Positions 1-6,976 are shown, numbered from the stretch's first letter. The stretch: DNA of 6,982 bases from Bacteroidota bacterium (GCA_022571135.1 JACZYK010000137.1:1-6982); one strand, 5' to 3'. Notes: generated by a model not told the origin, from the sequence alone. Numbers and translations: made by a program.

Positions 1-242
1 GACTTTTGGTGAAATCAAATGAACGACGAACAACACAGAGTGGCCCGTGTACAGGCGCTACCCAACGGGCCGGGTCTACTATTTCGCCCAGCGGCGTTAT
101 CAGACGCTTATGTAACGTTGTTACACTGCATGTCTTCTGCCTTGCTGGACAAAAAAATAGCCGCCGGCAGGAAGATTTCAGGTAGCGTTAACAGGCCCTA
201 GGGCACACGTCATTTTCTTATTCCCAGTCTCACTCTTCTCAA
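1..242. other. Upstream region of feoB, no convincing gene
   Basis: This stretch separates feoB from whatever lies to the left. It contains a possible 60-codon reading frame (19-201, + strand) with a GGTGA sequence shortly before its ATG. The predicted peptide has no recognisable domain and uses CTA/TTA leucine codons that are uncommon in the neighbouring genes, so I do not call it a gene. Visible elements are a 15-bp palindrome at 111-125, a 10-bp palindrome GCCCTAGGGC at 195-204, and a pyrimidine-rich stretch just before the feoB start. TTAACA at 188-193 resembles a -35 box, but the sequence 17 bases on (CATTTT, 211-216) is a poor -10 box. A promoter for feoB is expected here but cannot be placed confidently. 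There is no FeoA-like coding sequence in any frame. Confidence 0.5.
111..125. promoter_or_regulatory. Candidate operator palindrome upstream of feoB
   Basis: TGTAAC-GTT-GTTACA is a perfect inverted repeat with 6-base arms and a 3-base centre, about 117 bases before the feoB start codon. Symmetry and location suit a binding site for a dimeric transcription factor. It does not match the Fur box consensus that often controls feo genes, nor CRP or FNR sites, so no regulator is proposed. A second, weaker inverted pair (CGTTA at 95-99 and TAACG at 113-117) overlaps it. A single 15-bp palindrome can arise by chance, so confidence is low. Confidence 0.3.
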
Positions 243-2498
243 ATGGCTTCTTCATGTCATGACGCTGATAGTGCCGTCCTGGAAGCCATAGGAAAGAGGC
301 GCATTGCGATTGCGGGGAATCCCAACGCCGGCAAATCAACGGTCTTCAATCTCCTGACGGGGATGAGACAGCACGTCGGCAATTATCCCGGTGTTACGGT
401 CGAGAAAAAGACAGGATTTCTCACCGGAGCCGAGCAGATCCAGGTTGTCGACCTGCCCGGAACGTACAGCCTGAGTCCGAAGTCACTCGACGAGCAGATT
501 GCCTATGATGTGCTCACCAATCAAATCATAGGAGAGGCGGCGCCGGACCTTATAGTCTGCGTCGTGAACGCGAACAACCTCGAAAGAAACCTCTACCTGG
601 CGTCCCAGATTCTCGATCTTGACCTGCCGACCGTCGTCGTTTTGAACATGATGGATGAGGTCAGGGCGTCCGGGACCGAGATTGATATCTCCGGACTGGC
701 TTCCGAACTGGGAGTGCCTGTCGTTCCGATGGTCGCAACGCGCGGAGAGGGCTATCAGGAGTTAAAGAACCTGCTCGTAGATCCTCCACAACCATCCGGC
801 GACCCGAAATGGAAGCTGCCCCGAGCTCTGGACGAAGGCCTTGACCGGGTCGCCGAAAGCCTTGCGGGAATCAGGCCGGATTATTCGCTCAAAAGAAGAC
901 GGGCTGAAAGCCTGCGCGCTCTGGTCAGTGAAAGACTGCTCGCCCACTGGGAAGTCGAGGGGACCGAGTTCTGCGCGAGCGTTCGGGATCTCCGCGAAGA
1001 AATGAAAGAGCGGCGGATATTCGTTTCACAGGCGGAAGTGACGGGCCGATACGCCTGGCTCGGAAAAGTCGCCGATCGGGTTACCTCGAAGACGGGAGGG
1101 AGTGAGCCGAAGAGTCTCTCCGATCGTCTCGACGCCGTTCTGCTGCACCGCGTACTGGGTCCGATCATTTTCGCCGGAGTGTTGTTGTTCGTCTTCCAGT
1201 CGATCTTTTCCTGGGCGACTCCCGTCATGGACCTGATCGAGCAGGGAATGCTCTCTCTTGGGGGTCTCGTCCGTTCAATTATTCCAGCCGGTCTTGTAAC
1301 CGACCTCCTGGTCGATGGCGTTATCGCCGGTGTCGGAAACGTTCTGGTCTTCCTCCCACAGATCCTGCTGCTGTTTTTCTTTCTCAGCCTCATGGAGAGT
1401 ACGGGGTACATGGCCCGATCGGCATTCATCATGGACAAGATAATGCGACAGATCGGTCTCTCCGGAGGTGCGGTCATGCCGATGATGAGCGGCTTCGCCT
1501 GCGCGATTCCCGCGATCATGGCTACGCGCACCATGGAAAATCAGCGCGATCGGTTGCTGACGATACTGGTCGTCCCACTAATCAGTTGTTCGGCCCGGTT
1601 ACCGGTATACACGCTCTTTATCGCCGCCTTTATTCCTGCCGAAACCCTCCTTGGCCCAATCAACTACCAGGGCGCGGCCATGTTCTCGCTCTACATGCTG
1701 GGAATGGTTTCCGCATTCGTTGCCGCCGGCGTGCTGCGTCGCATCTTAAAAGGTCCGGATTCGTTCTTTGTTCTGGAACTCCCTCCGTACCGGTCTCCCC
1801 AGTTGAAACTCGTCCTCTGGAGGATGTACGAGCGTGCGAAGATCTTCGTGGTCAATGCAGGAAGAATCATTTTCGTCTTCAGCATCCTCCTCTGGTTCGC
1901 CGCGAGTTTTCCGAAGACCGATCCGGATCCCGAACTGCTGAACCGCCGTGCAGTTGCCGAGTCTGAGCTTGCCGCCCTTCCGGCGCTTCAGGAAAACGAC
2001 GTGACCGTGATCGCGGCCCGTCAGAGAATCGAAGCGCAACTCGGTGAAATTGCCAATGCCGAAGCGGCGCATCAGACGGAAATGAGCTTTATTGGACAGC
2101 TGGGGCGCTTTATCGAGCCGGTTATGCGCCCGCTCGGCTTCGATTGGAAACTGAGCGCAGGTATTCTGTCCGCGTTCGTGGCTAGAGAAGTCATCATCGG
2201 CGCGCTCGGGACTTTATACAGCGTCGCCGACGCTGACGAGAACAGCCTCGCACTCCGCGATCACCTTCGCTCCGCGCGAAATCCGAACACGGGGCAGCCC
2301 TCGTACACACCGCTGGTCGCCATGAGCCTGCTGGTGTTCTTCGTCCTCGCACTTCAGTGTGCAAGTACGCTCGCCATTGCACGTCGGGAACTCAACTCCT
2401 GGAAGTGGCCGGTCTTCATGTGGGTCTATATGACCGGTCTTGCGTACGTCGCGTCACTTGCCGTGTATCAGGGCGGACTCGCCCTGGGATTTGGGTAG
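243..2498 (+). CDS. feoB: Ferrous iron transport protein B (FeoB)
   Basis: FeoB is the inner-membrane Fe(II) importer, with a cytosolic G-protein domain linked to a polytopic membrane domain. The 751 residues are a normal family length. Guanine-nucleotide motifs are in order: G1 GNPNAGKST (25-33), G2 GNYPGVTV (46-53), G3 DLPG (70-73), G4 NMMD (135-138) and G5-like ATRGEG (165-170). The helical spacer follows, then membrane segments from about residue 302. The two gate motifs are GFACAIPAIMATR (417-429) and SCSARLPVY (448-456). Cysteines 420, 449 and 706 sit where FeoB proteins usually keep membrane cysteines. Residues about 557-617 form an Ala/Glu-rich hydrophilic insert and 662-689 a second one, both between membrane segments. 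The ATG at 243 is the first start after an in-frame stop at 189-191. It lacks a Shine-Dalgarno motif, but no other upstream start exists. No feoA or feoC is adjacent. The gene converges on the NSS transporter gene, with 7 bases between stops. Confidence 0.97.
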   Translation: MASSCHDADSAVLEAIGKRRIAIAGNPNAGKSTVFNLLTGMRQHVGNYPGVTVEKKTGFLTGAEQIQVVDLPGTYSLSPKSLDEQIAYDVLTNQIIGEAAPDLIVCVVNANNLERNLYLASQILDLDLPTVVVLNMMDEVRASGTEIDISGLASELGVPVVPMVATRGEGYQELKNLLVDPPQPSGDPKWKLPRALDEGLDRVAESLAGIRPDYSLKRRRAESLRALVSERLLAHWEVEGTEFCASVRDLREEMKERRIFVSQAEVTGRYAWLGKVADRVTSKTGGSEPKSLSDRLDAVLLHRVLGPIIFAGVLLFVFQSIFSWATPVMDLIEQGMLSLGGLVRSIIPAGLVTDLLVDGVIAGVGNVLVFLPQILLLFFFLSLMESTGYMARSAFIMDKIMRQIGLSGGAVMPMMSGFACAIPAIMATRTMENQRDRLLTILVVPLISCSARLPVYTLFIAAFIPAETLLGPINYQGAAMFSLYMLGMVSAFVAAGVLRRILKGPDSFFVLELPPYRSPQLKLVLWRMYERAKIFVVNAGRIIFVFSILLWFAASFPKTDPDPELLNRRAVAESELAALPALQENDVTVIAARQRIEAQLGEIANAEAAHQTEMSFIGQLGRFIEPVMRPLGFDWKLSAGILSAFVAREVIIGALGTLYSVADADENSLALRDHLRSARNPNTGQPSYTPLVAMSLLVFFVLALQCASTLAIARRELNSWKWPVFMWVYMTGLAYVASLAVYQGGLALGFG
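2469..2486. terminator. GC-rich hairpin at the convergent gene junction, possible terminator
   Basis: CAGGGCG-GACT-CGCCCTG forms a perfect 7-bp stem with a 4-base loop. It lies inside the last codons of feoB and about 20 bases downstream of the stop codon of the opposing NSS gene. The two stop codons are only 7 bases apart, so any terminator for either unit must overlap coding sequence. This is the only strong stem I see here. No T-run follows on either strand, so it is not a classical intrinsic terminator; it may instead stabilise a 3' end, or be chance within GC-rich codons. Confidence 0.3.
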
Positions 2499-2505
2499 AT
2501 ACAGC

Positions 2506-3852
2506 TCAGACAACGCCGAAAACCTCGGTCATCAGCCACCAGACGCCGACCGACACAATGGCGAAAGGTATTACGTAACGCAGCCAGGGATACAGCCAGG
2601 CCGGCGGGGGCGACGCCGAACCTGAGGAAAGTTCACGCACCACGTCTGCCCGGTTAAGCGCCCATCCCACCGTGAGAACGGCAACCAGTGCTCCGAAAGT
2701 CTGCATTCCGGATCCAAACGTGAGATCCCATGGCACGAAGACTCCCATATTGATCATGGGAGGGAGCGCGAAGAGGAAGACAAGACCTGCAACCCACCAC
2801 ACCGCCCGCGTTCGGGTGATCTTCGTATTGTCGGTCAGACCTGCGACAAGGACCTCCAGGGCTGCGACGTCGGACAGGTAGGCGGCTCCGGCGAGCCCTA
2901 TGAAAAAGATCGTCCCGAAAAGCCAGCCGGCGGGCAGGTCGGCGAACACGCGTGGTAGCGTCGAGAACAGCAGCGCGGGACCTCCGGACGGCTCCAATCC
3001 GAGAGCGAATACCGCTGGGAATATGGCGAATCCCGCCAGTAAACCGGCCGTTATGTCGCCTGCTGCCGTCCAGACGGCATTCTTCCTCAGATCTGATTGA
3101 TCATCCAGATACGAACCGTAGACGACCATGTAGGTCCCTCCGAGTGAAAGGCTGAACACGGCCTGTCCGAGAGCGGCCAGCATCACCGATCCGGTCAACG
3201 CGCCCGGCTCAAACTTGAACAGAAACCACTCGATGCCTGCCCATGCTCCGGGTAGGGTGACGCCGCGGATTATGAGCACGAGGAGAGAAACCAGCAACAG
3301 GGGCATAATCACCTTACTCGCACGCTCAATGCCTCGCTTCAGGCCCTTCAGAAGTATGCCGGCGCACGCAAGAATGACGAGGGATGTGCATCCGAGCTGC
3401 AGCAGAAACGACGGCAGACTGAACCCATTCTCGGGCGGAAGAATGATCGATGGGTCGAACGTTGCGCCGACGCCCTCGGCCAGATAGGCAACCGCATGGA
3501 ACAGCACCCACCCGACGGCATTGCTGTAATACCCGATTGCGGCAACGACGATAAAAAAGAAAAACCAACCGAGGCCGCGACCGAACGGCACGCCGGCTCG
3601 TTCGAACGCACCGACCGGTCCGCGCCGGGTATTCCTTCCGAGAGTCCACTCCGCCATCAGAGCCGGTACACCGACGAGCGCGGCCATCAGAACGTAAAAA
3701 AGCACGAACGGTGCTCCTCCAAACTCACCTACCATGTAAGGAAACCGCCAAATGTTGCCCAGACCGACGGCCACTCCGATCATGGACATGAGTAATCCGA
3801 ATCGAGAGGTGAATCTCTCGCGAGGTGCGTTACGTGGCGCCGAATCCGACAT
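2506..3852 (-). CDS. Sodium-dependent transporter, NSS (SNF/LeuT-like) family
   Basis: This inner-membrane symporter is predicted to couple uptake of an amino acid or related small compound to sodium. The 448 residues and about 11 hydrophobic segments fit the bacterial 11-TM branch of the family. TM1 carries the signature GLGNIWRFP (30-38), with N33 matching the LeuT sodium-site asparagine by eye. ALMAEWTLGR (64-73) ends TM2, GLKRGIERASKVIMPLL (170-186) is the typical loop before TM5, and SLSLGGTYMVVYGSYL (234-249) is the unwound TM6 region. TM8 reads AAYLSDVAALE (323-333), unlike the usual T-S-S/T-S-A motif. The start is uncertain: ATG at 3852 is used here, while a TTG at 3867 would add five residues and overlap the upstream stop by four bases (TTGA). 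Neither has a clear ribosome binding site. It is the last gene of the minus-strand unit, about 11 bases after the PLP enzyme gene. Its substrate cannot be told from sequence. Confidence 0.93.
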   Translation of the reverse strand: MSDSAPRNAPRERFTSRFGLLMSMIGVAVGLGNIWRFPYMVGEFGGAPFVLFYVLMAALVGVPALMAEWTLGRNTRRGPVGAFERAGVPFGRGLGWFFFFIVVAAIGYYSNAVGWVLFHAVAYLAEGVGATFDPSIILPPENGFSLPSFLLQLGCTSLVILACAGILLKGLKRGIERASKVIMPLLLVSLLVLIIRGVTLPGAWAGIEWFLFKFEPGALTGSVMLAALGQAVFSLSLGGTYMVVYGSYLDDQSDLRKNAVWTAAGDITAGLLAGFAIFPAVFALGLEPSGGPALLFSTLPRVFADLPAGWLFGTIFFIGLAGAAYLSDVAALEVLVAGLTDNTKITRTRAVWWVAGLVFLFALPPMINMGVFVPWDLTFGSGMQTFGALVAVLTVGWALNRADVVRELSSGSASPPPAWLYPWLRYVIPFAIVSVGVWWLMTEVFGVV

Positions 3853-3863
3853 GGTCAGCGTTA

Positions 3864-5069
3864 TCAAACCTGGAGAATATCGGTGAGCGCGTCGAGTGCC
3901 GTATCCATTTCATCCAGCGTGTTGTAGAAGTGGGGCGCCAGACGAATTACCGGGCCTCTTGCGGATGAAAGAATCCCTTTTGCCCTCAAGCGTACTTCGA
4001 CGCTGTGGGTGTCGCCGGTACAAACGAACGCGGTAGAAGGCGTCTTTTTCGTCACATCCTGCACGCCGTGCACCGTCAGACCCCGCTCGAGCCCCCCTGC
4101 CATCAGCCGCGTGGACAAAGCCCGAGTCCACTCGTGAATGGCCGCCGGTCCGAGGGATTCGATTATCTCCATCCCCGCCCGGGCCACGTATGCATTGAAT
4201 ACGGGAGGTGTACCCGTGTCGAAACGCCTGGCGGTGCTCGACCAATCGAGCCTCTGGGCCTCGAACACAAACGGATTCTGGCGCCCGAACCACCCCGTAA
4301 CAGCCGGCTGCAGACTTTCGATCAGGTCGTCGCGGACATACAGGAATGCGATTCCGGGAACGCCCATGAGGTACTTCTGCGAACCGCAGCTGAGCAGGTC
4401 GACATCCAATTTCTTCACGTCGATCGGACAGGTGCCGAGCGTCTGATAGGCGTCGACGTACATCAGGGCTCCGTTTCCCCGGGCGATCTCTCCTATGGCC
4501 TCGATGTCCAGCTTGAACCCGTTCTGATAGTAAGCATGGCACGCCGAAACGAGTGCGGTTTTCTCGTCGATCATCGGTTCGAATGCGGCCGCATCGATAA
4601 TACCCTCGGAGACAGGCACCCACTCCACCTCGGCCCCGTACTTGCAATGCGAAAGAAAGACATGGCCGACGGTTGGAAACTCGGCGCCTGAAGCCACGAT
4701 TCTGTTTCGGGATCCCGTGAAATCCAACGCACTGACGATGCTCGCGGTCGCAGCGGACACCGACGTCGTAACGGCGACTTCGTCCGGTGAGGCGTTAATA
4801 AGCCGTGCAAAAGCCGCTCGTGCGGCCTCGACTTCGGCCATCCAGACTTCCCAGTTCATTCCGTCGCGGTTCCACGAGGAAAGATATTCCTCTGCCGCCG
4901 CGAGCGTCGCTCTGGTCTGTGGAGCGTGCGAGCAATTGTTCAGTGGGATGTAAGAATCCAGGATAGGGATCTCGGAGCGCCAGGCGCCGAGATCGAACGT
5001 GGGGCCCGAGACTCCGCTCGACTGCGGGATGTATCCGGTATTCATCCGGCCTTCAACATAACGAGGCAT
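3864..5069 (-). CDS. Class V aminotransferase-fold PLP-dependent enzyme
   Basis: This is a cytosolic fold-type I PLP enzyme of the aminotransferase class V superfamily, which includes cysteine desulfurases, kynureninases and isopenicillin-N epimerase-like proteins. In the 401-residue form, the cofactor pocket shows TTSVSAATAS (101-110), H178 in CHAYYQNG, VDAYQ (205-209; D206 and Q209) and the Schiff-base lysine K232 in SCGSQKYLMG. RRFDTGTPP (281-289) and RLAPHFYNT (376-384; R376) are the usual substrate-side elements. The latter resembles kynureninase/epimerase-like members. The active-site cysteine of SufS-type desulfurases, which sits in this C-terminal region, is not seen, so a desulfurase role is unlikely. 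The exact reaction is not assigned. The ATG at 5069 is one base after the upstream stop (TAGGATG), which suits translational coupling. An alternative ATG at 5045 (393 residues) has GAAGG four bases before it and may be the true start. It is followed closely by the NSS transporter gene. Confidence 0.88.
   Translation of the reverse strand: MPRYVEGRMNTGYIPQSSGVSGPTFDLGAWRSEIPILDSYIPLNNCSHAPQTRATLAAAEEYLSSWNRDGMNWEVWMAEVEAARAAFARLINASPDEVAVTTSVSAATASIVSALDFTGSRNRIVASGAEFPTVGHVFLSHCKYGAEVEWVPVSEGIIDAAAFEPMIDEKTALVSACHAYYQNGFKLDIEAIGEIARGNGALMYVDAYQTLGTCPIDVKKLDVDLLSCGSQKYLMGVPGIAFLYVRDDLIESLQPAVTGWFGRQNPFVFEAQRLDWSSTARRFDTGTPPVFNAYVARAGMEIIESLGPAAIHEWTRALSTRLMAGGLERGLTVHGVQDVTKKTPSTAFVCTGDTHSVEVRLRAKGILSSARGPVIRLAPHFYNTLDEMDTALDALTDILQV
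5050..5054 (-). promoter_or_regulatory. Possible ribosome binding site for the alternative start of the PLP enzyme
   Basis: On the minus strand, GAAGG lies four bases before the in-frame ATG at 5045. It is the best Shine-Dalgarno match near any start in the window and supports a start eight codons inside the longest form. The spacing is rather short, and the 5069 start has the one-base coupling to the previous gene instead, so the choice remains open. Confidence 0.35.
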
Positions 5070-5070
5070 C

Positions 5071-5424
5071 CTATTCGGCGCTCTGTCGTCGCTTCCAGGC
5101 CTTCACGGCTTCGATGAAGGTCTCGACTTCTCTTCTGTACTTGCGCTTCACCTTCAGCTGCACCCCGGTCGAATGCTTGCCCGGGACGGCATCCAGGAGT
5201 TCAACCTTCTTGGAATAAATGGTCAGCTTGTCACTGAATGTACCCTGAGAAAGCTTTATCTCCTGAATAACACCCGGCTCGACCTTGATGACCTTTTCAT
5301 CGCCAGGGATCACACCGAGGATTTTCTCTTTTACTTTGATGACAAGAAAACTCTCCTCCAGATATAGAAAGCCCTCGGCCTCGTTGAAGTCGTTGACGTT
5401 CTTTATCTCGAATGGAATTCTCAT
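5071..5424 (-). CDS. Small protein of unknown function, possibly PH-like fold
   Basis: I do not recognise this 117-residue protein with confidence. It has no signal peptide, membrane segment or cysteine. The sequence alternates short hydrophobic stretches and charged turns, suggesting about seven beta strands (for example GFLYLEESFLVIKV, 18-31), and ends in a basic helix (RREVETFIEAVKAWKRRQ, about 97-114). Strands followed by one C-terminal helix resemble a small bacterial pleckstrin-homology-like domain; that is inference. It is not CitD, the citrate lyase acyl carrier protein, which is similar in size but different in sequence. By hand count, 5221-5400 has 84 G+C of 180 (47%), well below the neighbours, while lysine, glutamate, isoleucine and valine are abundant. 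It starts 7 bases after citF and ends 1 base before the PLP enzyme, so co-expression is likely. Tight packing and an intact frame support a real gene. Confidence 0.8.
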   Translation of the reverse strand: MRIPFEIKNVNDFNEAEGFLYLEESFLVIKVKEKILGVIPGDEKVIKVEPGVIQEIKLSQGTFSDKLTIYSKKVELLDAVPGKHSTGVQLKVKRKYRREVETFIEAVKAWKRRQSAE

Positions 5425-5431
5425 AGCCGTT

Positions 5432-6976
5432 CTACTCTTTGACCTGCCAGACGGTATCGATGACCGTTCCGTCCACCCACTTTATGATCGCAACCGGTCG
5501 ATCGGTAACCTTTGCTTTGGCGGGTTTCCCGCCGACGATTCCCTCGATCTCCTTCTGGATTTCCTGGATCGGCCGGATGGGAAGATCGGTTCCGCGCACC
5601 GCTTCAAGCAAATCCGTTCTGAGCGGATTGATGGCAATACCACGTTCGCAGATGACGACGTCAATGAGCTCACCGGGACCTGTAATCGTTGTCACTTCGT
5701 CCACGATCACCGGAATGCGGTCCCGAAAAGCCGGAACGGCGAGTATCGCGCATCCCGATGTCAGGCAATTCTGCCACCCTCCGATTCCGTGCAGAAGCAG
5801 GCCGTCGGAGTGGGTTACGACGTTACCGTTAAAATGGACGTCGACTTCCGTAGCACCGAGAACGACGGCGTCCACCATGCTCGCAAAGTTGCCTTTCCCG
5901 TGATAATTGTATGACGTGAAGGGTGATGTGGCTATGTGATACGGATTCGATCCTATCGATTCCACTCCGGCGAGATCGAACGTCTGGCCGTCCAGGATAT
6001 AGTCCGTAAGACCCTCTTCGAGCATATCCACGAGGTATCGCGTCGAACCGCCGCGCACGAAACGGGCTTTTACACCCGCCTCGCTCATGTAACCCTTCAG
6101 GAAGTTTGCGAAGGCCAGCGCAATGCCTCCCGCACCTGCCTGAAACGAAAAGCCGTCTTTCATGATGCCCGCGTCGCGGACGAACCGTGCGACATACTCG
6201 GCGATCAACAAACGATCCGGGCTCTTCGTGATCTGGGTGGTTCCGGAGACGATCTTCTCCGGGTCTCCGATCGAGTCTACTTCGACGACGTAATCTACAT
6301 TGTTTCCCTGGATCTGCCAGGGAACGCATGGAAAGGGGACGAGATTATCCGTGACGACGATCACATGCTCGGCGTATATGGAATCGGCGAGGGCGAATCC
6401 AAGAGAACCGCATGCGGAAGGCCCATGCGATCCATCCGCGTTACCGAATGCGTCGGCGGTCGGGGCTGCAATGACCGCGATGTCGATCCTCACATCCCCG
6501 TCCTGGATTGCCTGCCATCGGCCTCCGTGAGAGCGAAGCACGCCCATACCTCTCATTCTGCCGCGGGAGCAGTAATCTCCGAGCGGACCGTTCATGCTCC
6601 CCTCTATGTGGTGCACTACGCCCAGCTCCATCAGATCCATAACGGGCGCCTGACAGGGAAACGACGCGCTCGGAAACCACATCAGATCTCGCGCGCCGAG
6701 TTCTTGCGCCGCCTGAAGCGCCATCAGAGCGACCTTGTCGCCGTTACGAAGGTGGTGGTGGCTCGAAATTACCATGCCGTCCCTGAGGCCGCACTTCTGA
6801 AGGGCAGTCTTAACGTCTGTAACGCGTTTGTCCCCGCCGGCCGGATAGTCGAGGCATGATCGGACAGTCGGACCGTACTTGCGGCCGCGTGGACGGTATT
6901 GGCCCGCACCCTGGAAAGGCGCCTGTTCTTTTCCGTTCACGAAAGTCGGTACCCGCCGGCCTACGCTGTTGACCAC
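5432..6976 (-). CDS. citF: Citrate lyase alpha subunit / citrate CoA-transferase (CitF family)
   Basis: CitF transfers the acyl carrier (or CoA) from acetyl onto citrate, making the citryl thioester that the beta subunit CitE cleaves to oxaloacetate. Citramalate lyase alpha is a homologue. The 514 residues match the family length from N-terminus (VNSVGRRVP, 2-10) to the characteristic C-terminal end DGTVIDTVWQVKE (502-514). Other family-like blocks are SSHHHLRNGD (71-80), NGPLGDYCSRG (129-139), RSHGGRWQAIQDG (148-160), DAFGNADG (175-182), CGSLGFALAD (189-198), GFSFQAGAGG (275-284) and EVDVHFNGNVVTHSDG (377-392). GTG at 6976 is the first start codon in view, but the frame stays open to the right edge (two more codons, E-V), so the true start may lie outside the window. 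It is the first visible gene of the minus-strand unit. citD, citE, citC, citX and citG are not visible; a CitE partner is expected upstream. Substrate (citrate versus citramalate or another acid) is not settled. Confidence 0.92.
   Translation of the reverse strand: MVNSVGRRVPTFVNGKEQAPFQGAGQYRPRGRKYGPTVRSCLDYPAGGDKRVTDVKTALQKCGLRDGMVISSHHHLRNGDKVALMALQAAQELGARDLMWFPSASFPCQAPVMDLMELGVVHHIEGSMNGPLGDYCSRGRMRGMGVLRSHGGRWQAIQDGDVRIDIAVIAAPTADAFGNADGSHGPSACGSLGFALADSIYAEHVIVVTDNLVPFPCVPWQIQGNNVDYVVEVDSIGDPEKIVSGTTQITKSPDRLLIAEYVARFVRDAGIMKDGFSFQAGAGGIALAFANFLKGYMSEAGVKARFVRGGSTRYLVDMLEEGLTDYILDGQTFDLAGVESIGSNPYHIATSPFTSYNYHGKGNFASMVDAVVLGATEVDVHFNGNVVTHSDGLLLHGIGGWQNCLTSGCAILAVPAFRDRIPVIVDEVTTITGPGELIDVVICERGIAINPLRTDLLEAVRGTDLPIRPIQEIQKEIEGIVGGKPAKAKVTDRPVAIIKWVDGTVIDTVWQVKE

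Noticed and set aside
19..201. 60-codon open frame upstream of feoB with GGTGA before its ATG
   Set aside because: The peptide has no recognisable domain, its codon use is unlike that of the neighbours, and the regulatory palindrome lies inside it. More likely non-coding leader sequence.
195..204. 10-bp palindrome GCCCTAGGGC considered as a terminator or operator
   Set aside because: It has no loop and a short stem, with only a scattered T-rich stretch after it; too little to call a site.
881..1534. 217-codon minus-strand frame opposite feoB
   Set aside because: The peptide is Arg/Ser/Pro-rich with no domain and is fully covered by the conserved feoB membrane-domain codons; a GC-driven antisense frame.
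4005..4691. 228-codon plus-strand frame opposite the PLP enzyme
   Set aside because: No domain or membrane pattern; it overlaps the conserved PLP-lysine region of the real gene on the other strand.
5071..5424. Small gene next to citF considered as citD, the citrate lyase acyl carrier protein
   Set aside because: It lacks CitD-like sequence, including the early SGD-type prosthetic-group attachment region, and has a strand-rich lysine-rich pattern instead.
5936..6859. 307-codon plus-strand frame opposite citF
   Set aside because: Although long, it is an Arg/His-rich low-similarity translation lying entirely over the well-conserved citF; a shadow frame.
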